This document shows positions 17,336 through 26,144 of a stretch of 64,000 nucleotides of DNA, piece by piece. The stretch lies in contig CAJUJH010000004.1 of the NCBI GenBank assembly GCA_910586855.1, forward strand, positions 62,001-126,000. Direction: 5' to 3'. The position numbers and the translations under genes were made by a program. Source of the stretch: Candidatus Gastranaerophilales bacterium. Lineage in GTDB: Bacteria; Cyanobacteriota; Vampirovibrionia; Gastranaerophilales; Gastranaerophilaceae. Position 1 is the first letter of the stretch, and each line of letters opens with the position of its first letter. Under the pieces are notes generated by a model, which was not told the origin of the DNA, made no database searches, and was given only the letters and a program-made list of their open reading frames with translations.

Positions 17336-18472
17336 TTAAACCGCATTTCGTGTTTTTTGATTGTTTTTGCCTTGTCTTGTTGCAAGGATTCTATTAAGTG
17401 TATCAACCCCGTTTTGGTGGCTTTCCTGCATTAAATGCGAATAAATATCCATTGTGGTTTTGATTGAAGAATGCCCCATCTGGTGCTGCACATACTTTGG
17501 CTGTGCGTCATTGGCTAGTAACATACTTGCAAACGTATGTCTGAGGTCATGAAAACGAATTATACTCACTCCTGCGCGTCTTAAAATGGCTTTAAATTTT
17601 CTCTTTTTAAGATTGTGATTGTCCATAAAATTACCGTTTTCATTTGGAAAAACAAGATTTAATTCACCATTCGGGCATCTTAACCGCCATTCTTTTAAAA
17701 CTTTGATAAGGTCATTAGGTATGTTTATTTCTCTTTTAGAGGTTCTTGTTTTTGGTTCTGTAAATTTATTTTTATAAACATTCCTGTCAACCTTGATACA
17801 GCCCTTCACGAAATTAACTCTATCCCAAGTCAAGGCACGAATTTCACCTAATCTCATGCCGGTAAAAATAGCCGTGAATAATAAAGGATAAAAATCGGGA
17901 TAATGCTTCTTTGCCGTATCAAGCACCGCAAAAACTTCATCCATCGTTAAACATTGCTGTTCAATCTTTTCTTCTTTTAATTTTTTAAGCCTGTCGGCAG
18001 GGTTTCTTATAATAAGCCCGTTATCAACCGCATGGTTTAAAATGCTTTTCATTAAAACAAGGTGCTTGTTTATTGTGCAATTTGTAAGTTTGCCTTCTTT
18101 TTGTTTTATCCTGATATATTCATTAATTGTATTTAAGGTGATTTCAATAACTTTCATATCACCGATTACGGGTAAAATATGAAGGTTTAAAAACCCTGTA
18201 TATGTGTCATAGGTTGATTCTCTAAGATAAATTTCAGCATGGTATTTTAAATATTTATCCGTAAGCTGTCTGAATGTCAAAGTCTTATTTGCTTCAGGAT
18301 TTGCGCCGTTTTCGACTTCCTGAAGCTTTTCAGCCAGTGCTTTTTCTGCTGCAACTTTGGTTTTAAACCCGCTTACAGTCCTTCTTTTGCTAAATGTATC
18401 TTTATAACTATAAGCCCAGTTGCAACCTTCGCCTTTGGAATTCTTCCATTTTCTTTTAAATGCTTTTGCCAT
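17336..18472 (-). CDS. int: Tyrosine-family site-specific integrase
   Basis: Recombinase of 378 residues. An arm-DNA-binding N-terminus (residues 1-60) and core-binding SAM-like domain (65-160) precede the catalytic domain with R207 (FTGMRLGEIRAL), H308/R311 (HDLRHTFASML), H334 (MGHSSIKTTMDIYSHL) and the nucleophile Y344. All key residues are present, so it should be active. AGGA lies eight bases before the ATG at 18472. It is separated from the tRNA attachment site only by the KAP gene and is followed upstream by a small AlpA/Xis-like gene, the standard integration module. It most likely integrates the element into the 3' half of tRNA-Ala. Confidence 0.95.
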   Translation of the reverse strand: MAKAFKRKWKNSKGEGCNWAYSYKDTFSKRRTVSGFKTKVAAEKALAEKLQEVENGANPEANKTLTFRQLTDKYLKYHAEIYLRESTYDTYTGFLNLHILPVIGDMKVIEITLNTINEYIRIKQKEGKLTNCTINKHLVLMKSILNHAVDNGLIIRNPADRLKKLKEEKIEQQCLTMDEVFAVLDTAKKHYPDFYPLLFTAIFTGMRLGEIRALTWDRVNFVKGCIKVDRNVYKNKFTEPKTRTSKREINIPNDLIKVLKEWRLRCPNGELNLVFPNENGNFMDNHNLKKRKFKAILRRAGVSIIRFHDLRHTFASMLLANDAQPKYVQHQMGHSSIKTTMDIYSHLMQESHQNGVDTLNRILATRQGKNNQKTRNAV

Positions 18473-18530
18473 TTTTGTATCCTTTCATATTTTTTAATTT
18501 ATCGTGTTTGATGCCGTTTGTAAGCCTGTT

Positions 18531-18707
18531 TCAATCGGATACATTGAAGGAATTTTGCAAAATGAAGGTTTTAATTTCATCTTCATTAAATCTTAGCTTC
18601 CCGCCGAGCTTCACAAACGGGATTTCCCGTTTGTTCACCCAGCGATAAAGTGTTGATTTTGAGATTTTAAGAAGCCCCGCTACATCGTCAATTGTCAATA
18701 ATCTCAT
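18531..18707 (-). CDS. AlpA/excisionase-like helix-turn-helix protein
   Basis: A 58-residue protein, ATG at 18707 preceded by AAGGAG. The sequence MRLLTIDDVAGLLKIS then K-S-T-L-Y-R-W-V-N-K-R-E-I-P-F-V-K-L-G-G-K-L-R-F is the classic MerR-like HTH of excisionase-family and AlpA proteins, with the wing in G-G-K-L-R-F. Located between integrase and primase and co-oriented with both, it probably directs excision or activates int expression, as AlpA does in Gram-negative phage satellites. Confidence 0.88.
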   Translation of the reverse strand: MRLLTIDDVAGLLKISKSTLYRWVNKREIPFVKLGGKLRFNEDEIKTFILQNSFNVSD

Positions 18708-18719
18708 AATGCTAACTCC

Positions 18720-21221
18720 TTAAATTAAAGAATCGTCTTCTTCAATGACATCTATAGGGGTAAATGTGCAAAAGATAACATTGCCATGCCCTTTTTGAAA
18801 ATTTATTAAAACTTCATCCGAAATATTGTCTTTTATGTTTCTAAGCCTTTTACTTATTGATTTTGGGTTTTTATAAACTGCTTCAAATGCTCTCAAGATA
18901 CCTTTTTCGTCTGCCTTTAAGCGGAATAGGTTGTATAGTTCGGCGGATGAATATCTTTTGTTGCTAAACCCTTGTTCTTTTAAACATTCTTTTAATAAAA
19001 TGTATAAAGTATCATCCCGTAAGGTAAATTCGTTTTGGACTTTAACCATCGAGGAGAAGATTCTTTTTAATTCTTCGGCTTCTTCCTTGTTTTTGGCGGT
19101 CTTAAGCCCGAATATCGCAAAATCGGCCATCCTAAAGTCGATAGAATATTTTTCATTGTTGTTTGTTTGCAGCATCTTTAGCATTTGTTGAATTTCCGAG
19201 ATGATGTAACACATTATTTCGTTGCGTTTCGATATAGCTTCCCTGCGTAGATTATTTTCGCCTTGAAATGTCTCATATCTTTCAAGGTATATGCAAATTA
19301 ATCTGTCTGCCACATCGTCCCTTGTAAATTGCGGGGTTCTTGAAGTGAGTGATACAAAGCATTTAACCGTAAATTCAAGCTCTTCATTTGTTGTGAACAG
19401 CTTACGTTTTTTAATTATCTGACCGGTTGCAATTCTTGCAAGGGCATCATTCAAACTTTTTGGCGGGTTGTCCAGATTATCAATTGCAACGTAATAGTTA
19501 TTGGTTATTATTGTATCAAGGTCTTTACAATCATTTGAAACGGCTGTTACATCAAATTTACTGCCAAATAAAATTTGTCCTACCCGTCTTATAAATGTTG
19601 TTTTGCCACTTCCTTTGACGCCTACAACTGTAAAAATCGGCTTTGTTTTCATTATCGATTCAAAAAACAGGCTGAAAATCCACAATCTTGCAATTTTCTT
19701 TTGTTCGTCTGTTCCCAAAATGGTTGCATCTTTGTCTATGTTCAGATTTCCGGTCAGGTAGGCCAAGATATAGTCTTTTGTGTGCTCGAAATCCACAAGT
19801 TCAAACGGCTCAAAGTTTTTGAGTTCCATAAATAATATGCCATCATCACCGTTTTCAATGCTTAAAACAGTATCCGCCGTTATTTTGAGTATCTCTCTTG
19901 GTCCGTTATAAAGATAAAGTACAAAATTTTTATTATCATAATAGGCGTATTTGTTAATTTCAACCGGTTTTGCATTTTCTGAACAGTAAACATGCAGCTC
20001 GTTTAAGACAAATTTATAAAGTGTTTCAGAAGCATTTAAGCCCCATTTTGTGAATAGTGTTTTAAGTTCAGGCGGCTCATTCGATAAGCAAATCAAACGT
20101 TTTTCTTCGTTAAGGAATAGATAATATTGATTTTCAGCCTTGTAGATTCTACCAAGTTCGGAAATTTTTGAGATAATAAGCTGAGCTATCTTATCCTTTT
20201 TATAAACACCTCCATATTCTTTTGAAGCTTGAATTCTTCTAACAAGGGCTTTTATGGGGATGACCTCGCTTTTTTGTTTGCAATCTTTTGTGCATATTGC
20301 AACACTTGGGCTTAAATTGCTTTCGCCTTTTAAAATTGAGCATCCTGCAACATTGTCATTTTTATACGTAGCTTCAACCGCTGCAAGCCTGTTTGAAATT
20401 TCTTCATCTCTATTAAATTCCGCAATATCTTTTACAACTTCAAGCGCTTCTTCAAGGGTAATTTTTGCTATTTTCTTTAAAACTCCTGAAATTCCAAGCG
20501 TAAGGCTGTTTCTATCTCCGTCCTTCCAATTTAGGGCGGCTTTTGTGATACAGGCTGGGTATGCTGACAAAGATTCAAGAAGCAAAAGTATGGAACCATT
20601 AACCGCCATTGCGTTTTTAATTCTTTGCAAAGGATTTGTGATTGCTTTCATTCCTTCATCTTCCACAAAGCAGGTATTTTTATCTTCAAAAAAGTCTGCA
20701 TTAATTATGTCATTATTTTCATACATCCCAAACAAAGGCAGATTAATGGCTGTACCCTTTTTACCCTTCGGGAATACCTCTATAACCCCGTTTGTTATCT
20801 TTTTTGCGGTTACTTCGGTTACGATGTTTTCTAATAATTTTTGAATAAAATCCCGTTTTTTCGGTGTTGCAAAAAATAAAAACAGATGAAAGCCTTTTGA
20901 TTTTGATTTTTCAATTAACAAATTAAGCCGGTATTCATCAAAAGCATATCTTTGAAGATTTTGAGCCATTTGATATTTTTCTTCAATGCTTGTGTCTTTG
21001 CAGTCAATGTCAATCGCGCCAAACAAAACTTTATCTTCTTGTCCTTGAATTTCGGGTGAAACACCAAGACGGGTAATTCCTAAGAAGTGTTTCTTTAATT
21101 GTTCTTTAAAGCTTGCAGACTGATTTTCCGAAGTTGTAATGTACTTACCTTCTTTATTTGATGTGATTTTTTTAGATGATGTTTTAAAACTGTCATTAAA
21201 AGTTTTTAATAAATTTATCAT
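18720..21221 (-). CDS. Element-encoded primase-helicase (AEP-like primase plus P-loop helicase)
   Basis: Replication protein of 833 residues. The N-terminal part has FGAIDIDC (D71 and D73, the metal-binding pair) and EKSKSKGFHLFLFF (about 104-117), the D-x-D and S-x-G-x-H pattern of archaeo-eukaryotic-type primases. The C-terminal half has Walker A VVGVKGSGKTTF (about 530), an acidic segment ending AIDNLD and a following TSRTPQFTRDDVADR segment, as in D5/SF3-like helicases of phages and plasmids. A cysteine-containing middle region (ILKGESNLSPSVAIC, TKDCKQK) could bind zinc. It should prime and unwind the excised element for autonomous replication. AAGGTGG precedes the start. Confidence 0.82.
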   Translation of the reverse strand: MINLLKTFNDSFKTSSKKITSNKEGKYITTSENQSASFKEQLKKHFLGITRLGVSPEIQGQEDKVLFGAIDIDCKDTSIEEKYQMAQNLQRYAFDEYRLNLLIEKSKSKGFHLFLFFATPKKRDFIQKLLENIVTEVTAKKITNGVIEVFPKGKKGTAINLPLFGMYENNDIINADFFEDKNTCFVEDEGMKAITNPLQRIKNAMAVNGSILLLLESLSAYPACITKAALNWKDGDRNSLTLGISGVLKKIAKITLEEALEVVKDIAEFNRDEEISNRLAAVEATYKNDNVAGCSILKGESNLSPSVAICTKDCKQKSEVIPIKALVRRIQASKEYGGVYKKDKIAQLIISKISELGRIYKAENQYYLFLNEEKRLICLSNEPPELKTLFTKWGLNASETLYKFVLNELHVYCSENAKPVEINKYAYYDNKNFVLYLYNGPREILKITADTVLSIENGDDGILFMELKNFEPFELVDFEHTKDYILAYLTGNLNIDKDATILGTDEQKKIARLWIFSLFFESIMKTKPIFTVVGVKGSGKTTFIRRVGQILFGSKFDVTAVSNDCKDLDTIITNNYYVAIDNLDNPPKSLNDALARIATGQIIKKRKLFTTNEELEFTVKCFVSLTSRTPQFTRDDVADRLICIYLERYETFQGENNLRREAISKRNEIMCYIISEIQQMLKMLQTNNNEKYSIDFRMADFAIFGLKTAKNKEEAEELKRIFSSMVKVQNEFTLRDDTLYILLKECLKEQGFSNKRYSSAELYNLFRLKADEKGILRAFEAVYKNPKSISKRLRNIKDNISDEVLINFQKGHGNVIFCTFTPIDVIEEDDSLI

Positions 21222-21338
21222 GTAACGCCACCTTTCGTTTTATTAATAATCACTCTTACTAATAACCTGAAAAGCCAATCTGCGCACGCATTTAAGCTGA
21301 TTTTACATTACCTAAAAATTAGTTAAATATTACTTAAA

Positions 21339-21376
21339 TAGCCCTAAATCCTTATATATTAAGGATTACAGGGCTA
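21339..21376 (-). terminator. Hairpin terminator downstream of the 160-residue gene
   Basis: A two-part stem: TAGCCCT with AGGGCTA (21339-21345, 21370-21376) and AATCCTTA with TAAGGATT inside, with a small bulge and a 5-base loop. On the minus strand it lies 14 bp past the stop at 21390 and is followed by ATTTAAG. The primase gene therefore probably has its own promoter in 21222-21338. Confidence 0.65.
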
Positions 21377-21389
21377 TAAATTTTTGTTA

Positions 21390-21872
21390 CTAATCCGGTA
21401 AACAAATTGTGTGTAGTTTGTTTTTATCAATATTCAACCAATAGCCGGTTCTTCTGTTGTTTGTTATTATTCTTAAATTACTGTTTAATTCTGCCTTAAT
21501 TTTTTTATTTATCCCGTAAATACTCTGGGTTACAGCATCAGCTGTGCGTTTGCTGTCATTATTTCTTAAGGTTCTTCTTTGTTTCTGTAGGTCTATTGTG
21601 TATGTACCTCTATTTTTAACAGTGTTTTCTGCAATTTGTATAAAATCCCACATTTCAGCTTTTTCTAACTTAATTTCTTTCGAATGGATATATAAGATAT
21701 CATCACCATTATCATTTTTTGTAACATAGACGGCATGATAATCCTGTGGATTTAACATATAGTCAACATAATCAAAAAGCTGTTTGCCTACTTCTCCTCT
21801 ATCTTCTGGGTGGTTGCATTTGGCATAATAATGTTTTGCTTGTGGAAACTTAATTTGCTTTTTCTGATGCAT
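21390..21872 (-). CDS. Unknown element protein with a winged-helix-like C-terminus
   Basis: Protein of 160 residues, basic, no membrane segment. I do not recognise the family. The C-terminal 60 residues (AVTQSIYGINKKIKAEL, NNRRTGYWLNID) resemble the recognition helix and wing of an OmpR-type winged helix, where an R-x-G-Y-W-L turn is common; this is a weak structural guess. A good AGGAG-like site precedes the ATG. It sits between the primase and the XRE-controlled genes, so a role in element replication or regulation is likely. Confidence 0.55.
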   Translation of the reverse strand: MHQKKQIKFPQAKHYYAKCNHPEDRGEVGKQLFDYVDYMLNPQDYHAVYVTKNDNGDDILYIHSKEIKLEKAEMWDFIQIAENTVKNRGTYTIDLQKQRRTLRNNDSKRTADAVTQSIYGINKKIKAELNSNLRIITNNRRTGYWLNIDKNKLHTICLPD

Positions 21873-22031
21873 AGATTTTCTCCTTTTTTTAAAAAAATAA
21901 AACTTTATTATAGTTTGAATAACCGTAATAACCGCTTATTGTGGCCTGTTCTATATTTTTATCAGAAAAAGTTTGGTTTGTTAAATTTTATTGAAAAAAC
22001 ACTGGAAAATGCCCGCTATATTGAATTGTGA

Positions 22032-22397
22032 TTATTCATCTTTCAACCAATATATATTGTTATTACTCATAAAATCTGTGGCAATGATTATACTTTTAGG
22101 AAAAGTGCGCATATATTCACCCCTTGGAAAATTAGCCAAATCTGATATTATGTAATGCGCAACACAATCTTTTATGATGCATCGTATTAAGTCCATTTCA
22201 TCTGAAAATGTAAATTCCATTCCCCTGCTTCTTTGCTCAGACGAATATTCTAAAACCCTATTAATCAAATCAGATAGATGTGGCTTTAAAATTTTTCTTG
22301 TTAATGGAGAATATTTTAAATATTGGTCTGCAAATGTTGCATAAGAACCTTTTTTATTTAGCATAAGGTTTAAGCTTCCAAAAATTAATCCCAACAT
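22032..22397 (-). CDS. Unknown protein, third gene of the XRE-divergent set
   Basis: Protein of 121 residues that I do not recognise. It has a short hydrophobic N-terminus (M-L-G-L-I-F-G-S-L-N-L-M-L), a helical middle part and the phrase SIIIATDFMSNNNIYWL near the end. It follows the membrane-anchored gene by 18 bp and is expected to be in the same transcript. AAGG lies about ten bases before the ATG. Nothing links it to a known function. Confidence 0.55.
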   Translation of the reverse strand: MLGLIFGSLNLMLNKKGSYATFADQYLKYSPLTRKILKPHLSDLINRVLEYSSEQRSRGMEFTFSDEMDLIRCIIKDCVAHYIISDLANFPRGEYMRTFPKSIIIATDFMSNNNIYWLKDE

Positions 22398-22415
22398 ATT
22401 TACCTTTCTTTATTA

Positions 22416-22940
22416 TTAAAATTCAGGAATATCTTTCCATATTTCTAATGTATTTTTTTCATATATTGAAAAACCGCGTCTCAATTCTTCCCATAATGTT
22501 GTACCATATATTTCCAAATTTCTGTTTATATGCGCCATAAGTGTTATTGACCATGCTACATATGAATATCCCGTCAATGGGTTACCGGTTGCAGTACAGT
22601 TCTCAACATCATTTTGAAAGTCATAGAAAAGCTTTATTGCATCAGTGCAATTAACAACTTTGGAAAATAATAAATTATCAATGTTGTATGCAGGTCTATA
22701 TTTCATCCTTATTTTTTGCATTTCAACAAGGATAATGGCCAAATCTTCCGGTGTAGTATAGCACCTTAACAATTCTATGGTTTGCGAACACATGGCGGCA
22801 TGAACTGATTCTTGTTCGCAAAACCGTTTATACATTATGTCTACATCATTGCAACTATTAAATGGAGCTTTGGTTTTGTTTCCACCCGTAATTATTGCAA
22901 TAATTACGATAAAAAAAATTAAAATTATAATTCCTAACAA
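22416..22940 (-). CDS. Unknown membrane-anchored protein, second gene of the XRE-divergent set
   Basis: Protein of 174 residues with one strongly hydrophobic N-terminal helix (residues 2-18, rich in I, L and V) and then a soluble, cysteine-containing helical domain probably facing the cytoplasm or outside. I do not recognise the family. Its start overlaps the end of the 158-residue gene by seven bases, indicating translational coupling, and the 121-residue gene follows by 18 bp. The three together look like one functional unit. Confidence 0.55.
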   Translation of the reverse strand: MLGIIILIFFIVIIAIITGGNKTKAPFNSCNDVDIMYKRFCEQESVHAAMCSQTIELLRCYTTPEDLAIILVEMQKIRMKYRPAYNIDNLLFSKVVNCTDAIKLFYDFQNDVENCTATGNPLTGYSYVAWSITLMAHINRNLEIYGTTLWEELRRGFSIYEKNTLEIWKDIPEF

Positions 22941-23410
22941 TATTTTGCCCCTTCTTTATTTGCATAATACTTAAATATGATTTTTCCTGAATGTATATCA
23001 GTAATTTCTACATCAGGCAACAATTCATCATAAAACTGTTGAAAATGTGTGGTTGTATTTTTTGCACTCAATTCTTGTGCTTTATGTTTAATAAACCTTA
23101 ATTCAATTTTAACTTTCCAAGCCTGCACATTTTTCAAATTCCAAAACTCATCTTTAATGGCAACCTTTATCAAATCCGGTCTTATAAAATAATGCCCTTT
23201 AAAGAGCTTTGTCAGATTTGAATCATAATATATTAATTTATGCAGTTCTCTTATATATCTAACTGTAGGAATGCGAAAGCCATTATTTAAGCTTATTCCA
23301 TATCTGTTTAGTTTGCCGTCAATTTTATATTCATCCCGAATTATCTTTATTAATTCATCATACGAGATGATATAAAATTCTAATAAATTTGATGTTGTTG
23401 AATTTTGCAT
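22934..23410 (-). CDS. Unknown protein, first gene of the XRE-divergent set
   Basis: Protein of 158 residues, soluble, not recognised. Charged and aromatic-rich (FKGHYFIRPDL, KNVQAWKVKIELRFIKHK). It heads a three-gene minus-strand cassette that diverges from the XRE regulator at 23509 across a 98-bp intergenic region, the layout of a phage immunity or toxin-control locus. Start ATG at 23410; GGAG is found 12 bases upstream. Confidence 0.55.
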   Translation of the reverse strand: MQNSTTSNLLEFYIISYDELIKIIRDEYKIDGKLNRYGISLNNGFRIPTVRYIRELHKLIYYDSNLTKLFKGHYFIRPDLIKVAIKDEFWNLKNVQAWKVKIELRFIKHKAQELSAKNTTTHFQQFYDELLPDVEITDIHSGKIIFKYYANKEGAKYC

Positions 23411-23508
23411 TGTTTTTCTACCTCAACTCCTTTAACTATAACGTAAAACAGAAAAAATAACACGCTCAGTTTGTTTCAATTGTTACAAAATGCAATCATA
23501 ATTTTCAA

Positions 23509-23724
23509 ATGGGTAAAAAAGATTTATTGGCCTTTGGTTTGCGAGTTAAAGAGTTAAGAAAAGAAAAGGGCTTAACTCAATCTGAACTTGCCGAAAAAAT
23601 AGGGCTTTCAAACAATTTTATCGGAATGATAGAAAGAGGGGAAAGAAATACATCCGTTGATAAAATATTCAAGCTTGCAAAGGCTTTTAATATGACTTTG
23701 GCTGAATTTTTTAAAACCCTTTAA
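23509..23724 (+). CDS. XRE/Cro-CI family regulator
   Basis: A 71-residue protein consisting of a single HTH_3 domain: LTQSELAEKIGLSNNFIGMI spans the helix-turn-helix (about residues 20-40), followed by ERGERNTSVDKIFKLAKAF. Small stand-alone repressors of this type control divergent promoters in phages and islands. Here it faces the three-gene cassette at 22032-23410. The intergenic region carries a near-palindrome (TTGTTTC-AATT-GTTACAA) at about 23470-23487 that could be its operator. The ribosome binding site is weak. Confidence 0.85.
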   Translation: MGKKDLLAFGLRVKELRKEKGLTQSELAEKIGLSNNFIGMIERGERNTSVDKIFKLAKAFNMTLAEFFKTL

Positions 23725-23730
23725 ACTTTA

Positions 23731-23943
23731 TCAACTGCCCAAAGTGTTCTCAAGCTTCATTAACATAGAATTAACCTGCCTCAATATAAGGTAGAATTCC
23801 TCGTTATTACTTATTTGCAAAGAACTGTCTAAAATATTAGAATCCGACGCAAGGGCGCATATTTTAACCAGCGCTTTAATATCCTGAATCATGATTAAAG
23901 ATTTTTGAATTTTTTGTTTTGGGTTTAATTCTTTGCTGTGCAT
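23731..23943 (-). CDS. Small unknown element protein
   Basis: Protein of 70 residues from the ATG at 23943, chosen because GAGGCG lies upstream and because the longer reading (from 24027) has an atypical basic N-terminus. Helical, with Q-K-S-L-I-M-I-Q-D-I-K-A-L-V-K-I and SSLQISNNEEFYLIL. Convergent with the XRE regulator, seven bases apart. No family recognised. Confidence 0.45.
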   Translation of the reverse strand: MHSKELNPKQKIQKSLIMIQDIKALVKICALASDSNILDSSLQISNNEEFYLILRQVNSMLMKLENTLGS

Positions 23944-24309
23944 ATTTTTCTTTCGCCTCGTTGTATATCGTGCCCCCATTATGCAGTATGTTTTGAAAAA
24001 AGTTAACATTTTAGCATAAATTTGCAATTGAAAAATTTAATATTTATTAACTTGACATTCAAACCTCAACACCACTGCGTGAGAGCATATTTTCAAGAAA
24101 AAGTTAATACTTTGCACGATTTTTTATAAATAAAACTTTACATGTGCAATCTAGAATCAAATTTTAGGATTCAGGATTCATTTTTGTTTATATAATAATG
24201 CTTTTAACCAGCCGAGCTTAGCTGAATAACAGGCATTTTAATTCCGGTAATTTTGTGGTAAAATAAAGGAAGAATTGAGGAAAAATAACGGTAATAATCA
24301 GCAGGTTTT
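23944..24309. other. Non-coding stretch before the island fic gene
   Basis: About 365 bp of AT-rich DNA with no convincing reading frame. It contains TTGACA at about 24053 without a matching -10 box, a short direct repeat AGGATTC-AGGATTC (near 24171) and the likely fic promoter (TGGTAAAAT near 24255). I see no RNA gene in it. Confidence 0.5.
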
Positions 24310-25410
24310 ATGGAACAGAAAACTTTTAAATTTAACCCTAAATATACTATAACAAACACTATTGCAAATAATCTTCTTAAAATTGAAAGAATAAAAGAGG
24401 GCATTAAAAACCTGCCCATAACAGCGCATCTTTTAAGCTCTTTAAGAAAAACCGCAAAACTTTCAACTGTTCATTATTCAACCCAAATTGAAGGAAACAG
24501 ATTATCTCAGGATGAAGTTTCAAGCATCCTGCTTCAAAATAAAGAAATTAAAAACAGGGTGAGAGATGAAAAAGAAATTAAGGGTTATTATGTAGCTATT
24601 GATTATGCTGAAAAACTGGCAAAGAAAAAAGGCAATATATCAGAAAATGATATAAAAATCCTCCATGCCCTTGTTGAAGGCGGGGGCAGTCTAAAAGTAA
24701 AACCCACAGAATACAGAAACGGTCAAAATGTTATAACCGATTCCTTGTCAGGAAGGATTGTATATATGCCGCCTGAGGCAAAAGATGTGGAAGGGTTAAT
24801 GAAGGCATTTATTAAATGGCTGAATAATCCTGATGATACCCCCGTTCCAATAAAAGCAGCCATAGCTCATTATCAATTTGTAACCATTCACCCGTATTTT
24901 GACGGCAACGGCAGAACCGCAAGGCTTTTAACAACCTTAATTCTGCATAAATTCGGTTATGATTTAAAGGGCATTTATTCGCTTGAAGAATACTATGCAA
25001 AAGATTTAAACGGCTATTATGAAGCCATAACCATAGGTGACCATCATAATTATTATATGGGAAGGGCAGATGCCGACATTACAAAATGGGTGGAATATTT
25101 TATTAACGGCATGGCAATTGCTTTTAATTCCGTATACAAACAGGCAGAAAAGAACAAAGAATCAAAAGATAAAACAAAAGCTTTAAGGGAATTAGATTTA
25201 AAGCAGCGTCAGATTTTAGGATTGTTTGAAAACCAAAAATATATAACCACAAAGGATGTGGCTGGGTTTTTCAATTTTTCTCCGCGTGCCGCCCGCTTTT
25301 TAATCCAAAACTGGGTAAGCCAAAACTTTTTAACACCCCATGGCGAAGGCAAAAGCAGAAAATACAGCCTTGGCGAGAAGTATGAAAGTATTGTCAAAGC
25401 TGACAAGTAA
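24310..25410 (+). CDS. Fic family protein (island copy)
   Basis: A 366-residue Fic protein. The active-site motif HPYFDGNGRTAR (194-205) is complete, and the inhibitory motif S-x-x-x-E-G (S57 to G62) lies in the N-terminal region, so it is a class II self-inhibited adenylyltransferase. The C-terminal 70 residues (ITTKDVAGFFNFSPRAARFL) form a winged-helix DNA-binding domain. It is only distantly similar to the chromosomal Fic at 1544 outside the motifs. Position beside the attR end and next to a TA-like pair marks it as cargo, possibly host-takeover or stability related. No ribosome binding site is obvious. Confidence 0.9.
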   Translation: MEQKTFKFNPKYTITNTIANNLLKIERIKEGIKNLPITAHLLSSLRKTAKLSTVHYSTQIEGNRLSQDEVSSILLQNKEIKNRVRDEKEIKGYYVAIDYAEKLAKKKGNISENDIKILHALVEGGGSLKVKPTEYRNGQNVITDSLSGRIVYMPPEAKDVEGLMKAFIKWLNNPDDTPVPIKAAIAHYQFVTIHPYFDGNGRTARLLTTLILHKFGYDLKGIYSLEEYYAKDLNGYYEAITIGDHHNYYMGRADADITKWVEYFINGMAIAFNSVYKQAEKNKESKDKTKALRELDLKQRQILGLFENQKYITTKDVAGFFNFSPRAARFLIQNWVSQNFLTPHGEGKSRKYSLGEKYESIVKADK

Positions 25411-25559
25411 TGTTAATTTTTGTATAGCATGAAAATCAGCATTATACTGGCATTTTATAAATTGGAATATTTTAGTGGAATATTTTCTATTGAAAAATTA
25501 ATTATCTCATGATAACATGTCTCCATTAAAATTTGTAATTTCAAAGAAAGGCACATGGC

Positions 25560-26144
25560 TTGAAAAAATTTGATGGCAGAGAGATTGAAACTCAATTGGA
25601 AAAATATTTTGCGATTCTTAAAGAAATGACTTTTTTATCATTTGAAGAGTACAAAGAAATTTGTGCTCAAAAAAACACTCCTTATTCTGCAACAACACGT
25701 GCAATGATGATTAGAGACCATTTTAAAAGAAAAATTATGGAATCAGATATATTTGATGGTGTTAACAATATAATTAAAGAAGACAGAAACACCTTTTATA
25801 TGTATCTAGAAGGTTATCCTATTACCTTTAATAAGTTAGATAAAAATAAACGCAAAAGAAAATACATTGATGATATTAGATATAATATCGGATATAATTT
25901 CGAACAAATGACAATTCCTCATTTAAATAAAACTCTACTGGTAAACAGTTATTATGTTACTCAAAATATACCGTTAACTTTTGGTTACATATTAAATTCG
26001 ATAGGTACTGAAATTGTTGGATTGTATTTGACTTATCAAATTGGTAAACTTGTGAAATGGTATAAGAAAATTGATTTTGTTGTACCATTGCAAATGCAAA
26101 ATAATGATGATAATGATAAACCAAAATCATTAAGAGTAAGATAA
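25560..26144 (+). CDS. Unknown partner of an XRE-ImmA protease
   Basis: A 194-residue protein starting at TTG 25560, eight bases after AAAGAAAGG; ATG 25555 stops at once. I do not recognise the fold. It is basic, with T-T-R-A-M-M-I-R-D-H-F-K-R-K and a C-terminal hydrophobic patch near Y-L-T-Y-Q-I-G-K-L-V. Its stop TAA abuts the ATG of the XRE-ImmA gene with no gap, so the two are translationally coupled. Two-gene operons with an ImmA/IrrE-type regulator are often toxin-antitoxin or stress switches, so this may be the effector or the cleaved inhibitor; no direct evidence says which. Confidence 0.6.
   Translation: MKKFDGREIETQLEKYFAILKEMTFLSFEEYKEICAQKNTPYSATTRAMMIRDHFKRKIMESDIFDGVNNIIKEDRNTFYMYLEGYPITFNKLDKNKRKRKYIDDIRYNIGYNFEQMTIPHLNKTLLVNSYYVTQNIPLTFGYILNSIGTEIVGLYLTYQIGKLVKWYKKIDFVVPLQMQNNDDNDKPKSLRVR

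Noticed and set aside
20254..20844. 196-residue plus-strand ORF opposite the primase-helicase
   Set aside because: Antisense shadow with serine-rich composition typical of such frames and no ribosome binding site.
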